Shown: one piece after another, positions 26,937 to 38,559 of the stretch
How positions within the stretch are numbered: position 1 is the stretch's first letter
How the letters are laid out: each line of letters opens with the position of its first letter
NCBI GenBank assembly: GCA_905221615.1
Contig: CAJNDT010005423.1
Coordinates: 211,001 to 275,000, forward strand
DNA length: 64,000 nucleotides
Reading direction: 5' to 3'
Source: Symbiodinium sp. CCMP2592
Taxonomy: Eukaryota > Sar > Dinophyceae > Suessiales > Symbiodiniaceae
Made by a program: the position numbers and the translations under genes
Notes under the pieces: generated by a model
The model's input: the letters and a program-made list of their open reading frames with translations, nothing else
What the model was told of the DNA's origin: nothing
The model's database searches: none

Positions 26937-29403
26937 ATGGGGGCAGTGAACTCGCAATTCTTCATGCAGGTGACCAGCGGAGGGACCGTCGCATGCTTCC
27001 AGCGTGCCGAGGTCGTGCTGGCAGCGCAGCTGAACGGCGATTGGATCGCGATGTCTGTCCTGAAGGATAAGTCTTGCGAGCCTAGCTCAGTACAGCTGCC
27101 GGTGGATGTCGCAGGCAGGACTGGGATCAAAGTGTACGAGTGTCTACTACAGTTTTGGGTTGAGGGTTTTAATTCATGATGTTTCCCTTGAGTCAGTGTC
27201 ATGTGCCCTCAGGTGGGGATGTCAAGTTTGCCGTGGTCACCACCGAGAACAACGAACTGATTTCACTCACCGAGGCAACGATGATGCCCGATCAGCCGTT
27301 CCCTGTCGTCAAGTTCACGACACAGACTGGCACTTTCGCCATCTCCATCCTGACCGTCCTGAATTTGCGCAGTGGCCCGAGTACACAGACACCGACCCCG
27401 AAGACAGACACCGGAGTCCCAGAGACAATCATTGTTTCGGACCCACCGGTGGGGCCGGCGACGAGCAGCGCAGACTCGCCAGTGACAAAGCCTGGGCCAG
27501 ACTCGCCAGTGGCAGAGCCGGGGGCGACGAAAGCCAAAGTGGAGGACGATGCGCCGATCGTGGAGGAAGGTTCCGAGGTAGACTCTGAGTTTGTGCGGGT
27601 GTCCGAAGTCCCACCCTCTGAGCCCAGAGTCCCCGACTCCAGAGTCCCCGACGACTTCGGAGTCCCAGACTCAGAGCCTGCGAACCTCGAGAGTCTACGG
27701 CCCTATGAGGGCTTGCTGCAGATACAGTCGAGAAGGGCTTCTGCAATGTCGGCGACACGATCTGCTACACCAACAGTGGCAGCCCAGCCACGGCTCGACC
27801 AGGTTGGTGAGTCGGAGCAGGACATCACATCCATGCCGACAAGCCAAGTGGAGCACATCCTGCAGAGCGGCGGCACCCTTCCTGGCTGGGACCCGCACGG
27901 CGACCCCGTGAAGGACCTCGGCTATGTGAAGATCTTTTACTCTGCAGCCATCAGCAACTACGACCCAGCGACACTGTGGCCGACTTGTACACTGGAGAGT
28001 GGTTTGAAGACCAAGCTGATCGACCTTCGGGACCAGTATGTGGCGATGCACAACGATGGGTCGATGCTGAGTCTGAGTGCCGAGTCCCAGTACGATCTCT
28101 CGGTGCTCGAGGTGTGGTGCCGCCAGCTGTACAAAGGTGTCGTTCCCCATGGGCCGCTGCTCGGCTGGGCCAGGATGAACGGGCACGAGCTGTACTACCA
28201 CATCTACGGCGAGAACAACCCGCCGTTCCTGATGGCCAGGATTCCGGGCGGCTCGTACAACACGCAACATGCCTGAGATATCAAGCTGATGAAAGCAAAC
28301 CTGTAAGTTCTAGGCGGTTGTTGTTGCACATGTCCTGTTCTGACCCAGGTACCCGTTCTTCCGGCACGCCTTCGACATCATGGAGGGAGTCAAAGGCATG
28401 TTCATGCAGGCTGGCCTCTGGAAAGTGCGAGGATTGGTCCTCCCTTCACAGATGAGGATCCCGGATCGCAGCCCCGCGGCCCTGAACAAGTCACTGCTGG
28501 CCCAGCATTTCCCCGATGAAGGCCGTATCATGGAGGATGTGCTTCCGACGTACTGCTCGCTCAAGATTGACCACTCGGATTACATGGCACGTGGGCCCTA
28601 CGAGCATCTTGTCGGCGCCCCCCCGAACTCCGAAGAGTCCTTCTTCTTTGACTGCTCGCCCACCACGACTTTCTACATGCAAGCCAAGGGTCAGTTCATC
28701 TATGCCATGAACCTTGGCTTCGAAAAGTGGGAAAAATTTCTATAAAAATTTAAAATCGGTCTGGTTGTATGCAAAATGACTCAGGACCAAGAGGCCCCGC
28801 AGCGAGATGACCGTCGATTGGATCCGCAAGGCCGATGTCCCTGGAATGCAGGAGTTCCAGGTACTGGGTGTGTTTCCAATGGAGGCGCCGAGCCTGCAGG
28901 GCATTGCGAAGTTCAAGTACCACTCCGGCATCTACTGCGAGGAGGCCGGTGTCAAGAAGGCCTTGTTCCTGGAGCTGCGCGACTACCCGGACAACATGTA
29001 CTGCCGGGGAGGGCGGCGACCGCCGAACGTGCTGCAGCTCTTCGCGATGGACCTGGTGCCCGCCGAGATCAAGAAGTCACTGGTGACGAAGGCACCGGCA
29101 GGGCAGAATTTCGAGCCTCGTCGCAGCAGGCCTGGATTTGTTGTCCAGGGCGACAGGCCTTTCAAAACCTGTCCGCACGGATGGGTCTGGCAGGAAGCCT
29201 ACAACGGCAAGATCACGTTCTACTACGTGGACGATGGCCAAACGTACGAGTTCCACCAGCACAGCCCGGACTCGAATGTGCAGTTCTTTGACCACGAAAA
29301 AGGGGAGTACGTGGTGGCAAACAGCTGCACAGGCTTCTGGCAGCATGACACGGTGTCGAGTTTCATCGGCGACTTCATCCGTGAGTACTACTACGACGAC
29401 TGA
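26937..29403 (+). CDS. Gene 2: multi-exon protein of unknown function
   Basis: The ATG at 26,937 opens a 65-codon exon (MGAVNSQFFMQVTSGG...). Next is an exon from about 27,212 to 28,270 (GGDVKFAVVTTENN through FLMARIPGGSYNTQH), then one from about 28,350 to 28,700 (YPFFRHAFDIMEGVKGMFM...), and a last one from about 28,800 to the stop at 29,403. Acceptor sites CTCAG, CCCAG and CGCAG are visible; exact donors are uncertain and one may be non-GT. Exon 2 has an acidic Pro/Ser linker in which octamer-like DNA is translated (RVPDSRVPDDFGVPDSE). Roughly 740-780 residues in all. No recognised domain. Confidence 0.6.
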
Positions 29404-29437
29404 GAAGTAGCTCACGGCGCCTTCCGGCCCAGACAGA

Positions 29438-29627
29438 GACAGAGTCCCAGAGTCCCTGAGTCTCTGAGTCTCTGAATCTCTGAGCCCTTTTCATTTCAGC
29501 CCAATGGACCAGAGCCCCAAAGCCCCAGGAGTCTCTGCCAGGACTTTCTGGAGAAGCACAGGACCAGAGTCCCAGAGTACCAGAGTCCCCGAGTTTCTGA
29601 GTCTCTGAGTCTCTGAGTCCTGATCAT
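29438..29627 (+). repeat. GAGTC octamer arrays downstream of gene 2
   Basis: Two arrays (29,438-29,490 and 29,563-29,627) of GAGTCCCA, GAGTCCCT and GAGTCTCT units. The spacing of eight bases is clear. Confidence 0.75.
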
Positions 29628-30002
29628 TTCAGTCTCAACTAACCTACCATAAAGCCGAAAGCTTCGGGATTCGATGATTCGCTTCGTGAGGGCTCTGGTC
29701 CTGGTGCTGTCGGATAATTGCAACCTGAACCTTGCCATTTCCTTGCACCTCGCTTGGGATTGTGTTTGAAGCTTTATGGCGAACTAATCACGACAATCCG
29801 AGGTGCACGTTGGCATGCACAGTGGTTACGGCCATCTTTTACACAGGACGTGCACGTACAACGTGCCATTGAAAAAAGCCGACTGAAATTCTGCTCCGCC
29901 CATTTCGCATTGAATTGAAGCTTGCATCACTCCTCCCCACGAATCCACTGCCAAGGTCAGTTTCGCATCTTGTCCACCGGCAAGGTGCTGCTCGGTGGAT
30001 TG
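29628..30002. other. Non-coding, no gene seen
   Basis: Unique sequence without protein-like frames or obvious repeats. Confidence 0.5.
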
Positions 30003-30215
30003 GGTTTTAAGGGTTTAGGGTTTGTCTTGGGCCCTAAACCCGAAAACCTGAAATCCTATATGGATGTGGTAAGCTTGATCATAGGGCTCAGGGTTTAGGG
30101 TTTAGGGTCGTTTAGGGTTGTTTTGGGCCCTAAACCCGAAAACCTGAAATCCTATATGGATGTGGTAAGCTTTGATCATAGGGCTCAGAGTTTAGGGTTT
30201 AGGGTCGTTTAGGGT
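30003..30215. repeat. Telomere-like repeats within a tandem duplication
   Basis: A roughly 97-bp unit (GGGCCCTAAACCCGAAAACC ... TTTAGGGTCGTTTAGGGT) is present twice in tandem with few differences. Confidence 0.8.
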
Positions 30216-31423
30216 CGAATAGTAAGATCTTTGGGATAGAGGGTGTTTGCAGTGGGCCTTAATTATGCTCAGAACCTTGAATGGAAACATGTGCTGACTT
30301 ACGTAAAAGCGCGAAACCCATAGACTCTAAACCCCAAAGCAAAACTCTAGCAAGCTAGGCTTTCATAGTTAAGTTCCATATGTTTTCCAAGATCCACGGT
30401 GACCTGAGTGTGATAGATTTGCTTAGTAAAAGACTTAGGTGGGCTTCGCACTCAGGACAGCCGGGATCTTGGAAACAAAACTAGGTCGTCAAGCCTAATG
30501 GAACAGAAGACCTGTTTTAAGTAAATACAGCGAAAATAGACCAATTAACTTCACCGGAATTAGACCCACATCGCCCCAACACTCTTAAACGGGGCCAGGT
30601 GACTGGACCTGAAACACAAAACCCCTCAATCGTTGAAGTGCTTGCCAGGAGCAGCCAAGAGCAGCAGATGCATCCGAAGAGGCCTCGGCGGGTTTAGTGG
30701 TGTTTCCGTTTAGCATAAATAAATGGCCATGGTCGTACACATTGAAGTGTTCCTCGGGGTTGCAGGTTTAAAGATTGTCATTGTTTATTTGGAAAGTACT
30801 GATGTGTTGAACAGAATAGTAGTTGCTTTTGGGTTAGGGGAAGGCGGATGCTATTTGCACAGCTCTGGCATTTTTCTGCTCATCTGCGACTCTTGATACT
30901 CTGGGACTCTGCGACTCAGCCGGCATTTGCCAGCCTTACCAACGGGGAACCGGTGCTTCCGTAGGGTTCCCTGCACACCATTGGCCGGGTGTGAGGCTTT
31001 GTTGGCATTGTGGTCAAGCAAGTCGCTGCTTTGAGGCCAACGCACCAGCACCAGGTGTATGACAGCTGAGCGATACGCTAAAGCATCAGCTGGGGCAGCG
31101 ACTGCTTGAACCCCCCTCCGGGAAGCTGGGGGGTGACGCGGGATGCGTGCAATCTCAACTTGGATGGGAGGCCGACTGTGTCTGGTAAGCTGTTGTGTGC
31201 CAATCGCCCATGTCATTGCAACCTCTTCGACACAATCTCCCCGGTACAGAAGGAGCTCCAACAGAGTCCGTAGCAGCCAGCTTGAAGCACCAACAAGCCC
31301 ATGACCAGGTAATATCCCTTTGACAGACAATAGAGTTAACCGCAATGGTCAAGGCAGCTACGAACGTCGTAACCCTTGAACATTGCGGTTATACTATCCG
31401 CTCAGCTTCGGGATTAGGGTTTA
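30216..31423. other. Non-coding stretch with one imperfect hairpin and one octamer array
   Basis: 30,372-30,487 is an inverted repeat with arms GTTTTCCAAGATCC and GGATCTTGGAAAC plus inner pairing around CCTGAGTG/CACTCAGG. 30,886-30,918 has a GACTC-type array. A - strand frame at 30,851-31,345 is open for 164 codons but has no recognisable features. Confidence 0.55.
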
Positions 31424-31481
31424 GGGGAGCGACGGCGTGGTGATCTTTCGGCGGCGAAAGATCACCACTCTGTCGCTCCCC
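31424..31481. repeat. Hairpin 1 of a five-hairpin cluster
   Basis: Stem of 27 pairs with two mismatches: GGGGAGCGACGGCGTGGTGA opposite TCACCACTCTGTCGCTCCCC, extending into ATCTTTCG/CGAAAGAT around a GCGG loop. Confidence 0.85.
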
Positions 31482-31546
31482 GCTCCCCAAACTCCAACAC
31501 AGAATGGTCGCCTTTTGGGCTGGGGCTCTAAAGCTCCAAACCTCCA

Positions 31547-31747
31547 CTCCCGAAAACTCCAACCACAATTGTCACCCTTGCAATTACCGCTCAGCAGCAG
31601 ACAGAGACCACAACACAGAGCTCGTCACGCTTCTTGCTCTTCTTGAGATGTTGTGTAAGGGGAGTGCAGGCCTGCGCTCCCAAAACTCCAACCACAATTG
31701 TCGCCCTTGCAATTACTGCTCAGCAGCAGACAGAGACCGCAACACGG
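31547..31747. repeat. Direct repeat of about 70 bp, two copies
   Basis: 31,547-31,617 and 31,677-31,747 share AACTCCAACCACAATTGTC, GCAATTAC and GCTCAGCAGCAGACAGAGAC. Confidence 0.8.
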
Positions 31748-31818
31748 AGCAGACAGAAACAAACTCTGCATTCCAGTCTTCCCCAATCCTATAAACCCTA
31801 AACCCCAAAGTCAGCTCC

Positions 31819-31882
31819 ATGCGATCGCCAACCGAGGCCTACCCTATGACACATACAGCAGGCCTCGATTGGCGATCGCACA
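31819..31882. repeat. Hairpin 2 of the cluster
   Basis: Arms ATGCGATCGCCAACCGAGGC and the complementary GCCTCGATTGGCGATCGCA, loop about 20 bases. The stem sequence is unrelated to hairpin 1. Confidence 0.85.
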
Positions 31883-31967
31883 TGACATGCCTGACACAGG
31901 TCGCCCTCGCTGTGACGTGCTGCAGCGCCACCTTGCCAGCTGCAGCTGAGGCCGGGTGATAGCTACT

Positions 31968-32023
31968 GCAAATCAAGAGCGACAGCGAGGCAAGGCTAGA
32001 CCTGGCTGTCGCTCTTGATTCGC
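31968..32023. repeat. Hairpin 3 of the cluster
   Basis: Arms GCAAATCAAGAGCGACAGC and GCTGTCGCTCTTGATTCGC, one mismatch. Confidence 0.85.
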
Positions 32024-32047
32024 ACTAGGATCAGTGCTCCATTGGGC

Positions 32048-32098
32048 GAACGAGAGGATTTGAGACATGGTAATACCATGTCTCAGATGCTCTCGTTC
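32048..32098. repeat. Hairpin 4 of the cluster
   Basis: Arms GAACGAGAG...TGAGACATGGTA and TACCATGTCTCA...CTCTCGTTC with an almost absent loop. Confidence 0.85.
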
Positions 32099-32270
32099 TT
32101 CACCAGAGCAGGTGTACTTGTCCTCTTAATCCTAGAGCAGCTCAAAGGGGAAATTCCATGCAGTCAGGGCTCTAGGCCTCTGGGATTCAGGGACTCGGTC
32201 ATTCAGGTACTCGGATTCGTTTCTGAGCTGCAGCACAGCGGGTAGTCCAGTTCTCGTAATCCTAATGTAA

Positions 32271-32327
32271 TGCAACTCAAGAGCAGCAGCGAGACCTCGC
32301 AGGCATCACTGCTGTTCTTGAGTTGCA
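32271..32327. repeat. Hairpin 5 of the cluster
   Basis: Arms TGCAACTCAAGAGCAGCAG and CTGCTGTTCTTGAGTTGCA, one mismatch. Confidence 0.85.
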
Positions 32328-32464
32328 CCACATCAGCTGCAGTTGTTTTCTCGGCCATGGTTCTGCAGTCTGCGACTCTGTGTAACTGTAGTCTTGAGCC
32401 AGTCGTGAGAGCACACATGCAGACATGTTTGAGACTTTGGGATCAATGCGAATGGCTGCCTCAC

Positions 32465-32503
32465 ACTCAGATTCCCTGAGTCCCTGAGTCTCCGAGTCCA
32501 GCC
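32465..32503 (+). promoter_or_regulatory. GAGTC octamer array upstream of gene 3 start
   Basis: GATTCCCTGAGTCCCTGAGT and following units end 11 bases before the ATG at 32,515. Confidence 0.6.
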
Positions 32504-32514
32504 TTTAGATTCCA

Positions 32515-35500
32515 ATGGCACTACCTGTGGGCAGCTTCCGAGCAGCGGACAGGGAGGCAATGGAGAAGGCTGCCGAAGGCCACCCAAAGCCGCCAGGAGC
32601 AATTGGACCTCCACCTGGCAAGGCTGCACTGGCACAGGCAACGCCAAAGCTAAAGCCTCCTCCGAAACAAAGGCCGGCAGCATCTCGGCTAGACTCTGTA
32701 AACGCCACCTATAGAAGCTAGGTGACTGTGAACCTTAAATCCTAAACCCCTTTAAACCCCTAAATCTTTTCTTCTTCTATGTATCATATAAGGTTTTCGA
32801 ATGATTTATAAATCACAAGATTGAGGTAGTTCCGGCCAGAATCATCCCGAAGACAGAGCCGGAGACTCCAGAGGCCCCGGCACCGGAAGATGTACTTCAA
32901 CTGCACATGACTTTTTTTTGCTATCGTTTTTCTCTGTCTCTGGACCCTAATAATTTAGACCCTGCCTCCAACAGCAATTCGACCCCTCTCTTTAGAAGGG
33001 TTGTGCTGGCTCATGTCGGCTATGATTGGGTATGGTTTTGAACACTTATTTCTGGGTTTTAGAACACTTACTTCTGGGGTTTAGAACACTTATTCCTGGG
33101 GTTTAGAACACTTATTTCTGGGGTTTAGAACACTTATTTCTGGGGTTTAGAACACTTATTTCTGGGTGTTTAGAACACTTATTTCTGGGGTTTAGAACAC
33201 TTATTTCTGGGGTTTAGAACACTTGTTTCTGGGGTTTAGAACACTTATTTCTGGGGTTTAGAACACTTATTTCTGGGTGTTTAGAACACTTATTTCTGGG
33301 GTTTAGAACACTTATTTCTGGGGTTTAGAACACTTGTTTCTGGGGTTTAGAACACTTATTTCTGGGGTTTAGAACACTTATTTCTGGGTGTTTAGAACAC
33401 TTATTTCTGGGGATTAGAACACTTATTTCTGGGGGTTTAGAACACATATTTCTGGGGTTTAGACCACTTATTTCTGGGGTTTTGAGCACTCATTTCTGGG
33501 GTTTTGAATACTGATTTTTGCTAAGAAAGTGAACACTTATCCTGGCCCGGTGAACACTTATTTTGGTGAAATTGAACACTTATCCTGGCCCCGTGAACAT
33601 TTATTTTGGTGGGAAAGTGAACACTTATCCTGGCCCGGTGAACACTTATTTTGGTGGGAAATTGAACACTTATCCTGGCCCGGTGAACACTTACCTTGGT
33701 GGGAAATTGAACACTTATCCTGGCCCGGTGAACACTTATTTTGGGGGGAAATTGAACACTTATCCTGGCCCGGTGAAAACTTATTTTAGTGAGAAATTGA
33801 CCACTTATCCTGGCCCGGTGAACACTTATTTTGGTGGGAGATTGAACACTTATCCTGGCCCGGTGAACACTTATTTTGGTGATAAAGTGAACACTTATCC
33901 TGGCCCGGTGAACACTTATTTTGGTGGGAAAGTGAACACTTATCCTGGCCGGTGAACACTTATTTGGGTGGAAAATTGATCACTTATCCTGGCCCGGAGA
34001 ACACTTATTTTGGTGGGAAATTGAACACTTATCCTGGCCCGGTGAACCCTCCTGGCCCGGTGAACACTTATTTTGGTGGGAAAGTGAACACTTATCCTGG
34101 CTCGGGGAACACTTATTTTGGTGGGAAATTGAACACTTATCCTGGCCCGGTGAACACTTATTTGGGTGGGAAATGGAACACTTATCCTGGCCCGGTGAAC
34201 ACTTATTTTGGTGGGAAAGTGAACACTTATCCTAGCCCGGTGAACACTTATTTTGGTGGGAGATTGAACACTTATCCTGGCCCGGTGAACACTTATTTTG
34301 GTGGGAAATTGACCAATTATCCTGGCCCGGTGAACACCTATTTTGGTGGGAAATAGACCACTTATCCTGGCCCGGTGAACACTTATTTTGGTCGGAAATT
34401 GAACACTTATCCTGGCCGGTGAACACTTATTTTGGTGGGAAATTGATCACTTATCCTGCCCCGGTGAACACATATTTAGGTGGGAAATTGAACACTTATC
34501 CTGGCCCGGTGAACACTTATTTTGGTCGGAAATTGGCCACTTATCCTGGCCCGGTGAACACTTATTTTGATCGGAAATTGAACACTTATCCTGGCCGGTA
34601 AACACTTTTTGGTGGGAAATTGACCACTTATCCTGGCCCGGTGAACACTTATTTTGGTGGGAAATTGAACACTTATCCTGGCCCGGTGAACATTTACTTT
34701 GGTGGGAAAGTTTATCCTGGCCCGGTGAACACTTATTTTGGTGGGAAATTCACCAGTTATCTTGGCCGGTGAACACTTATTTTGGTGGGAAATTGACCAC
34801 TTATCCTGGCGCGGTGAACGCTTATTTAGGTGGGAAATTGAACACTTATCCTGGCCCGGTGAACACTTATCCTGGCCCGGTGAACACTTATTTTGGCGGG
34901 CAACTGAGCACTTATCCTGGTTAGTTTCGTACAGATTTATATTGTTTCAGTGTTCAGTTTGTTCGGATTTAAGTGCTCATTTGTCCAGATTTAAGTGTTC
35001 ACTTTGTCCAGATTTAAGTGTTCAAGTGTCCAGATTTAAGTGTTCAAGTGTCCAGATTTAAGTGTTCTTTTTGTCCAGATTTAAGTGTTCATTTGTCCAG
35101 ATGTAAGTGTTCAGTTTGTCCAGGTTTAAGTGTTCAATTGTCCAGATTTAAGTGTTCTTTTTGTCCAGATTTAAGTGTTCATTTTGTCCAGATTTAAGTG
35201 TTCATTTTGTCCAGATTTAAGTGTTCATTTGTCCAGACTTAAGTGTTCATTTTGCTACCCAGAACCCCATAAAGAGTTACTGTTAGAGGAAGGGCCTAAC
35301 TAATAATGGTTCTGTTCTTCTGTTTTCGCATTTCAGGTACCAAATCCTTTTTATCTCTATCCAACTTCGCCCCCTTCACTACAGCAGGAAGTAAAACAAG
35401 AAGATGCTCAACATGGCAATGCTCCGGAGCAGTCGCAGCACTTGGCAAAACCAGTGCCAACAGGTCCTGAAAAAGGTGGGGCCACAAATGACGACGGTTC

Positions 35501-36420
35501 CATCAACCTCATCAGTCCAGCGGACAACCCGGAGTCCTGTGAGTCCCGTGAGTCCCCTGATTACCGCGAGTCCGAGACCTTGAGGGAGAAGGAAGGGGAG
35601 AAAGTAGCACCAGGACCAGCAGATTCACATGGAGCAGCTCCGGATGGCACAACCATGGGCCCACCGGGCGAACTGGAAGAAACCAAGAAAGACACTGCTG
35701 CGGAAGCAGTGGCAGAGAAACCAGAACTGCGGAGGCCCGTCGTTCTCAATTCCACCCTGAACTCCCCCCCCGCCCAATATAAACTGATTCGGCAGGTCTG
35801 GTGCATCCGAGAAGCTCCAAAGCACACCGGACAAGAAGAATGCCGTCCAAGATGCCCGGCCAGATTGGGCACAGCGAAGTTTCAATTCTCCAGATTGGTC
35901 ACAGCCGATTTTCAGGTCAATTTCAATTTATTCTGAGGACGATGAGCCTGGGCCGCTGGGCAGTGCTGCCGAGGATGCCAAGGAACCACCACCAGCACAG
36001 GCAACGGAAGAAGGGCGACAAAGTGTCGGCAGAAGTGACAGTGATGACAAGACCAGGAGCGCGTCCATTCGAAGAAGCAGTGGCAGGAGGAGCAGGAGGA
36101 GCAGGAGGAGCAGGAGGAGCAGGAGCCGGCGGAGGATTTTCAGGAGCCAGACCAGGAGCAGGAGCAGGAGGATCAGAGCTGCAAATGACAGATTGAACAG
36201 TGCCTTGCGATCAGTTGTTCAGATGCAGAAAGTAGGCGAAGAAGCCAAGAAAACAGCAGCCAAGCTGGAGCTTGCCGCAGGCAGGGTGACCAAGTACTCC
36301 AAAAGATTGGTGGAGAAGCAGGGGGAAATGTTGACACTTGCAGACAAGCTGCGGCTTGCTTTGGGTATAGATCCAGAACATAAACCAACAACAAGCAGTG
36401 AAAAGTCTGGTGATAGCTGA
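32515..36420 (+). CDS. Gene 3: RS-rich protein with C-terminal helix, three inferred exons
   Basis: Exon 1 (32,515-32,697, 61 codons) encodes a Lys/Pro-rich start and ends at a GTAAAC donor at a codon boundary. Exon 2 starts in phase after TTTCAG at 35,337 (VPNPFYLYPTSPPS) and ends near 35,800. Exon 3, after CGATTTTCAG (35,915), gives SEDDEPGPLGS, then an Arg/Ser-repeat region (RRSRRSRRSRRSRS) and a helical C-terminus (KVGEEAKKTAAKLELAAGR) to TGA at 36,418-36,420. Exon 2 contains translated octamers (PESCESRESPDYRESE). Arg/Ser repeats are typical of splicing-related proteins, but no RNA-recognition domain is seen. Intron 1 (2.6 kb) is almost entirely satellite DNA. Confidence 0.65.
33035..33520. 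repeat. Satellite array 1, unit about 23 bp
   Basis: About 21 units of TTTAGAACACTTATTTCTGG followed by a few G/T bases. Lies in intron 1 of gene 3. Confidence 0.9.
33527..34920. repeat. Satellite array 2, unit about 45 bp
   Basis: About 31 units alternating GTGAACACTTATTTTGGTGG and ATTGAACACTTATCCTGGCC. Because 45 is a multiple of three, repetitive frames (NTYPGPVNTYFGGK) stay open; they are not genes. Confidence 0.9.
34955..35250. repeat. Satellite array 3, unit about 23 bp, core inverted relative to arrays 1 and 2
   Basis: About 13 units of GATTTAAGTGTTCATTTTGT. Its TAAGTGTTC is the reverse complement of the GAACACTTA core of arrays 1 and 2. Confidence 0.9.
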
Positions 36421-36433
36421 TTCACAGATTTTC

Positions 36434-36525
36434 AGCCTCAGAGTCTCAGAGTCTCCAAGAGACACTGAGATTCTTCGAGTCCCAGAATTTCCGAGTCCCA
36501 GAGTCCTGAGTCCCTGAGATTGAAT
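36434..36525 (+). repeat. GAGTC octamer array downstream of gene 3
   Basis: Begins 14 bases after the stop with CAGAGTCTCAGAGTCTCC and continues in degenerate form. Confidence 0.7.
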
Positions 36526-37673
36526 CCGAACATTGCATAAACCGGAGAGGTTTCTGTGCTCAGGGCTGTTTGCTTGGATGTTCTGTGTTGACACCGACCG
36601 AGTGCAGTGACAGATCGCTTGTTGCGCAAGAAACAAGAGATGCTGCCTTTGCATTGCCTTCACACTCCCACCCCCATTGAACGTTGAACCTTATGTAATT
36701 CCATCACTTAGCCAGGCGCTGCCCCTTTCAGTCTGCAGCTCCTACGACAAGTTGGCGGAGGCATGACGATTGCTGCTGGGAGTTGGCAAATATATTTCAG
36801 TCAATGCGAGCTTCTTCAGCATATGATGCTTCAGCTTTGGGAAATCGTAGGCTGCAATAAAGTTTGACAGGCCTCAGCAAATTCACCAGCCACCCAGAGC
36901 CTGAAACCCTGAGAAACCCAATCCTGAAGCTAGGTTCGCACTAGCCAATTCTCGTATTCTTTGGTCTCAGTATCTTTGTGGTTTTCTTTCTCTTTCGCTC
37001 ACATACATAAAGACCCAATTGTTCCCATATGGATAGCTACTTATCGAATTGTCCGGTAATCAAAACAGGGATGCTATCAGAAATCCAGCCATATTTGCAT
37101 TGACTATGGGACAGTAGTACAAGATCTGGATGTATGTATCTATGTATGTGTATTCATGTGTATGCATGTGTAGGCATGTGTATGCATGTGTATGCATGTG
37201 TATACATGTAAGCAGGTATGTATATGTACTTCGTAAATCGAGCTGACTTCTAGTATCAGAGCTACACACACTGATGGCCACATGTGTCTTCTTCTTGGGT
37301 CTCAGGCTTGGTTGGGTTTTCAAGCTTTAGACTTGAAGCTGCTGCTGTAGCTGTCGGGTTTCAAAGTTTAGATAGAATTTCAGTGGTTCAGAATCCTAAA
37401 CTTTCGAACTGGTTTTTCAAGCTTCAAACTTTAGGGCTTCAGGCGTTTGCTGCCAAAGGAAGGAATTTTTAAAGGTTAGGGTTTCAGGGCTTCGGGTTTC
37501 AAGGTTAATTATTGAATTGATGCACGACTAGCCATGGCGGCTACTACGCTACGCCACAGCCACAAGTGCTGGCCGCAGCAGAAGGCCTCCGCCTTGACAC
37601 ATGCATGGTTGCCTGATCCTGAACTGAATGAACAATGTCCGAAGTCATGTGTGGCTTGACGGCATGGTAATTG

Positions 37674-37704
<31 letters not shown>

Positions 37705-37862
37705 ATGTGTGCAGTCATTCATGTCATATTGTATATATATATATATATATATATAGACATGCGATGTACCCATGCTATTGAAATCAACCGTGTGGGCTAG
37801 GAAGCTATATGAGTTTAATTCTCTGAATCATAAAGAATGGACCTGGAAGCATGTATGCTAAA
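36526..37862. other. Non-coding stretch with microsatellites
   Basis: No gene-like frame. It holds a TGTATGCATG-type microsatellite (37,128-37,215), two (TA)n runs (about 37,684-37,705 and 37,730-37,755), and a half-copy of the CACATGTG palindrome near 37,265-37,290. Confidence 0.6.
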
Positions 37863-37963
37863 GTAAAGATACACACTGGTGGCCGCATGTGATGTTGTTC
37901 GGTCTATCTATTTAGTATACTTAGTTAGCAAACCATCACGTGCGGCACAGTGTGAATCTTTCA
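37863..37963. repeat. Palindrome of the CACATGTGATG family (diverged)
   Basis: Arms AAAGATACACACTGGTGGCC and the complementary GCGGCACAGTGTGAATCTTT around an AT-rich centre. Confidence 0.7.
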
Positions 37964-38559
37964 AGCAATAGGAAGAGCTACTAAACGGCTAATAAACTAC
38001 TTTGCGCTCTTTGTTCTGCGCAGGCAACCCAGCAACTTGATTAAAAAAACTCAGCAGCAACATAGACAAGCTTCAGACAAAGAAAAACTAGACAAAAGGA
38101 GCCAGAAGTTACTGTGTAGTAAGTGGTGGACAGCTATATAAGTGCCCATAATTAGAGACTGCTAAGATTCACCCTGGCTACTTGACTTGGCCGCGAGAAT
38201 ACGCAGAAGCACATGAACAAGGCTACTACTTTATTCGAGTCACGTAGGGTTTTTGTTTTTGAAGTAGGTAAGCCGCATCGCAGAACTATCCAGTTAGGTG
38301 TTTTCGACGGTTGGCTGTGCTTGGACTTTGGACTAAGAAGCTTCAGGGCTTATAGCGCTAGCTTTCGGAACAATTAGGTTAGTGGTAGTGTAAGATTGCT
38401 TGCTGTGTGCCTGCTACTACTAGTAGCCAGCTCCGGCAGGAATCGCTACTAACGAATAGTAGGCCCCCCAGTTCGAAGGCTGACCAGTCTTGAAAGCCTA
38501 CTAATTACTGAATAGTACAAGGATTAATTATTATGAATAATAGGCATAGTAGTAATAGA

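Noticed and set aside
30851..31345. 164-codon - strand frame
   Set aside because: It runs through an octamer array near its end, has no recognisable motif or homologue in the window, and its composition is not clearly protein-like; left as non-coding with a note.
33529..34601. Repetitive frames such as NTYPGPVNTYFGGK
   Set aside because: Open only because the satellite unit (45 bp) is a multiple of three; no start context, no non-repeat part, and the region fits an intron.
33035..35250. CRISPR-like spacing of repeats
   Set aside because: Units are contiguous without unique spacers and the sequence is eukaryotic; these are satellites.
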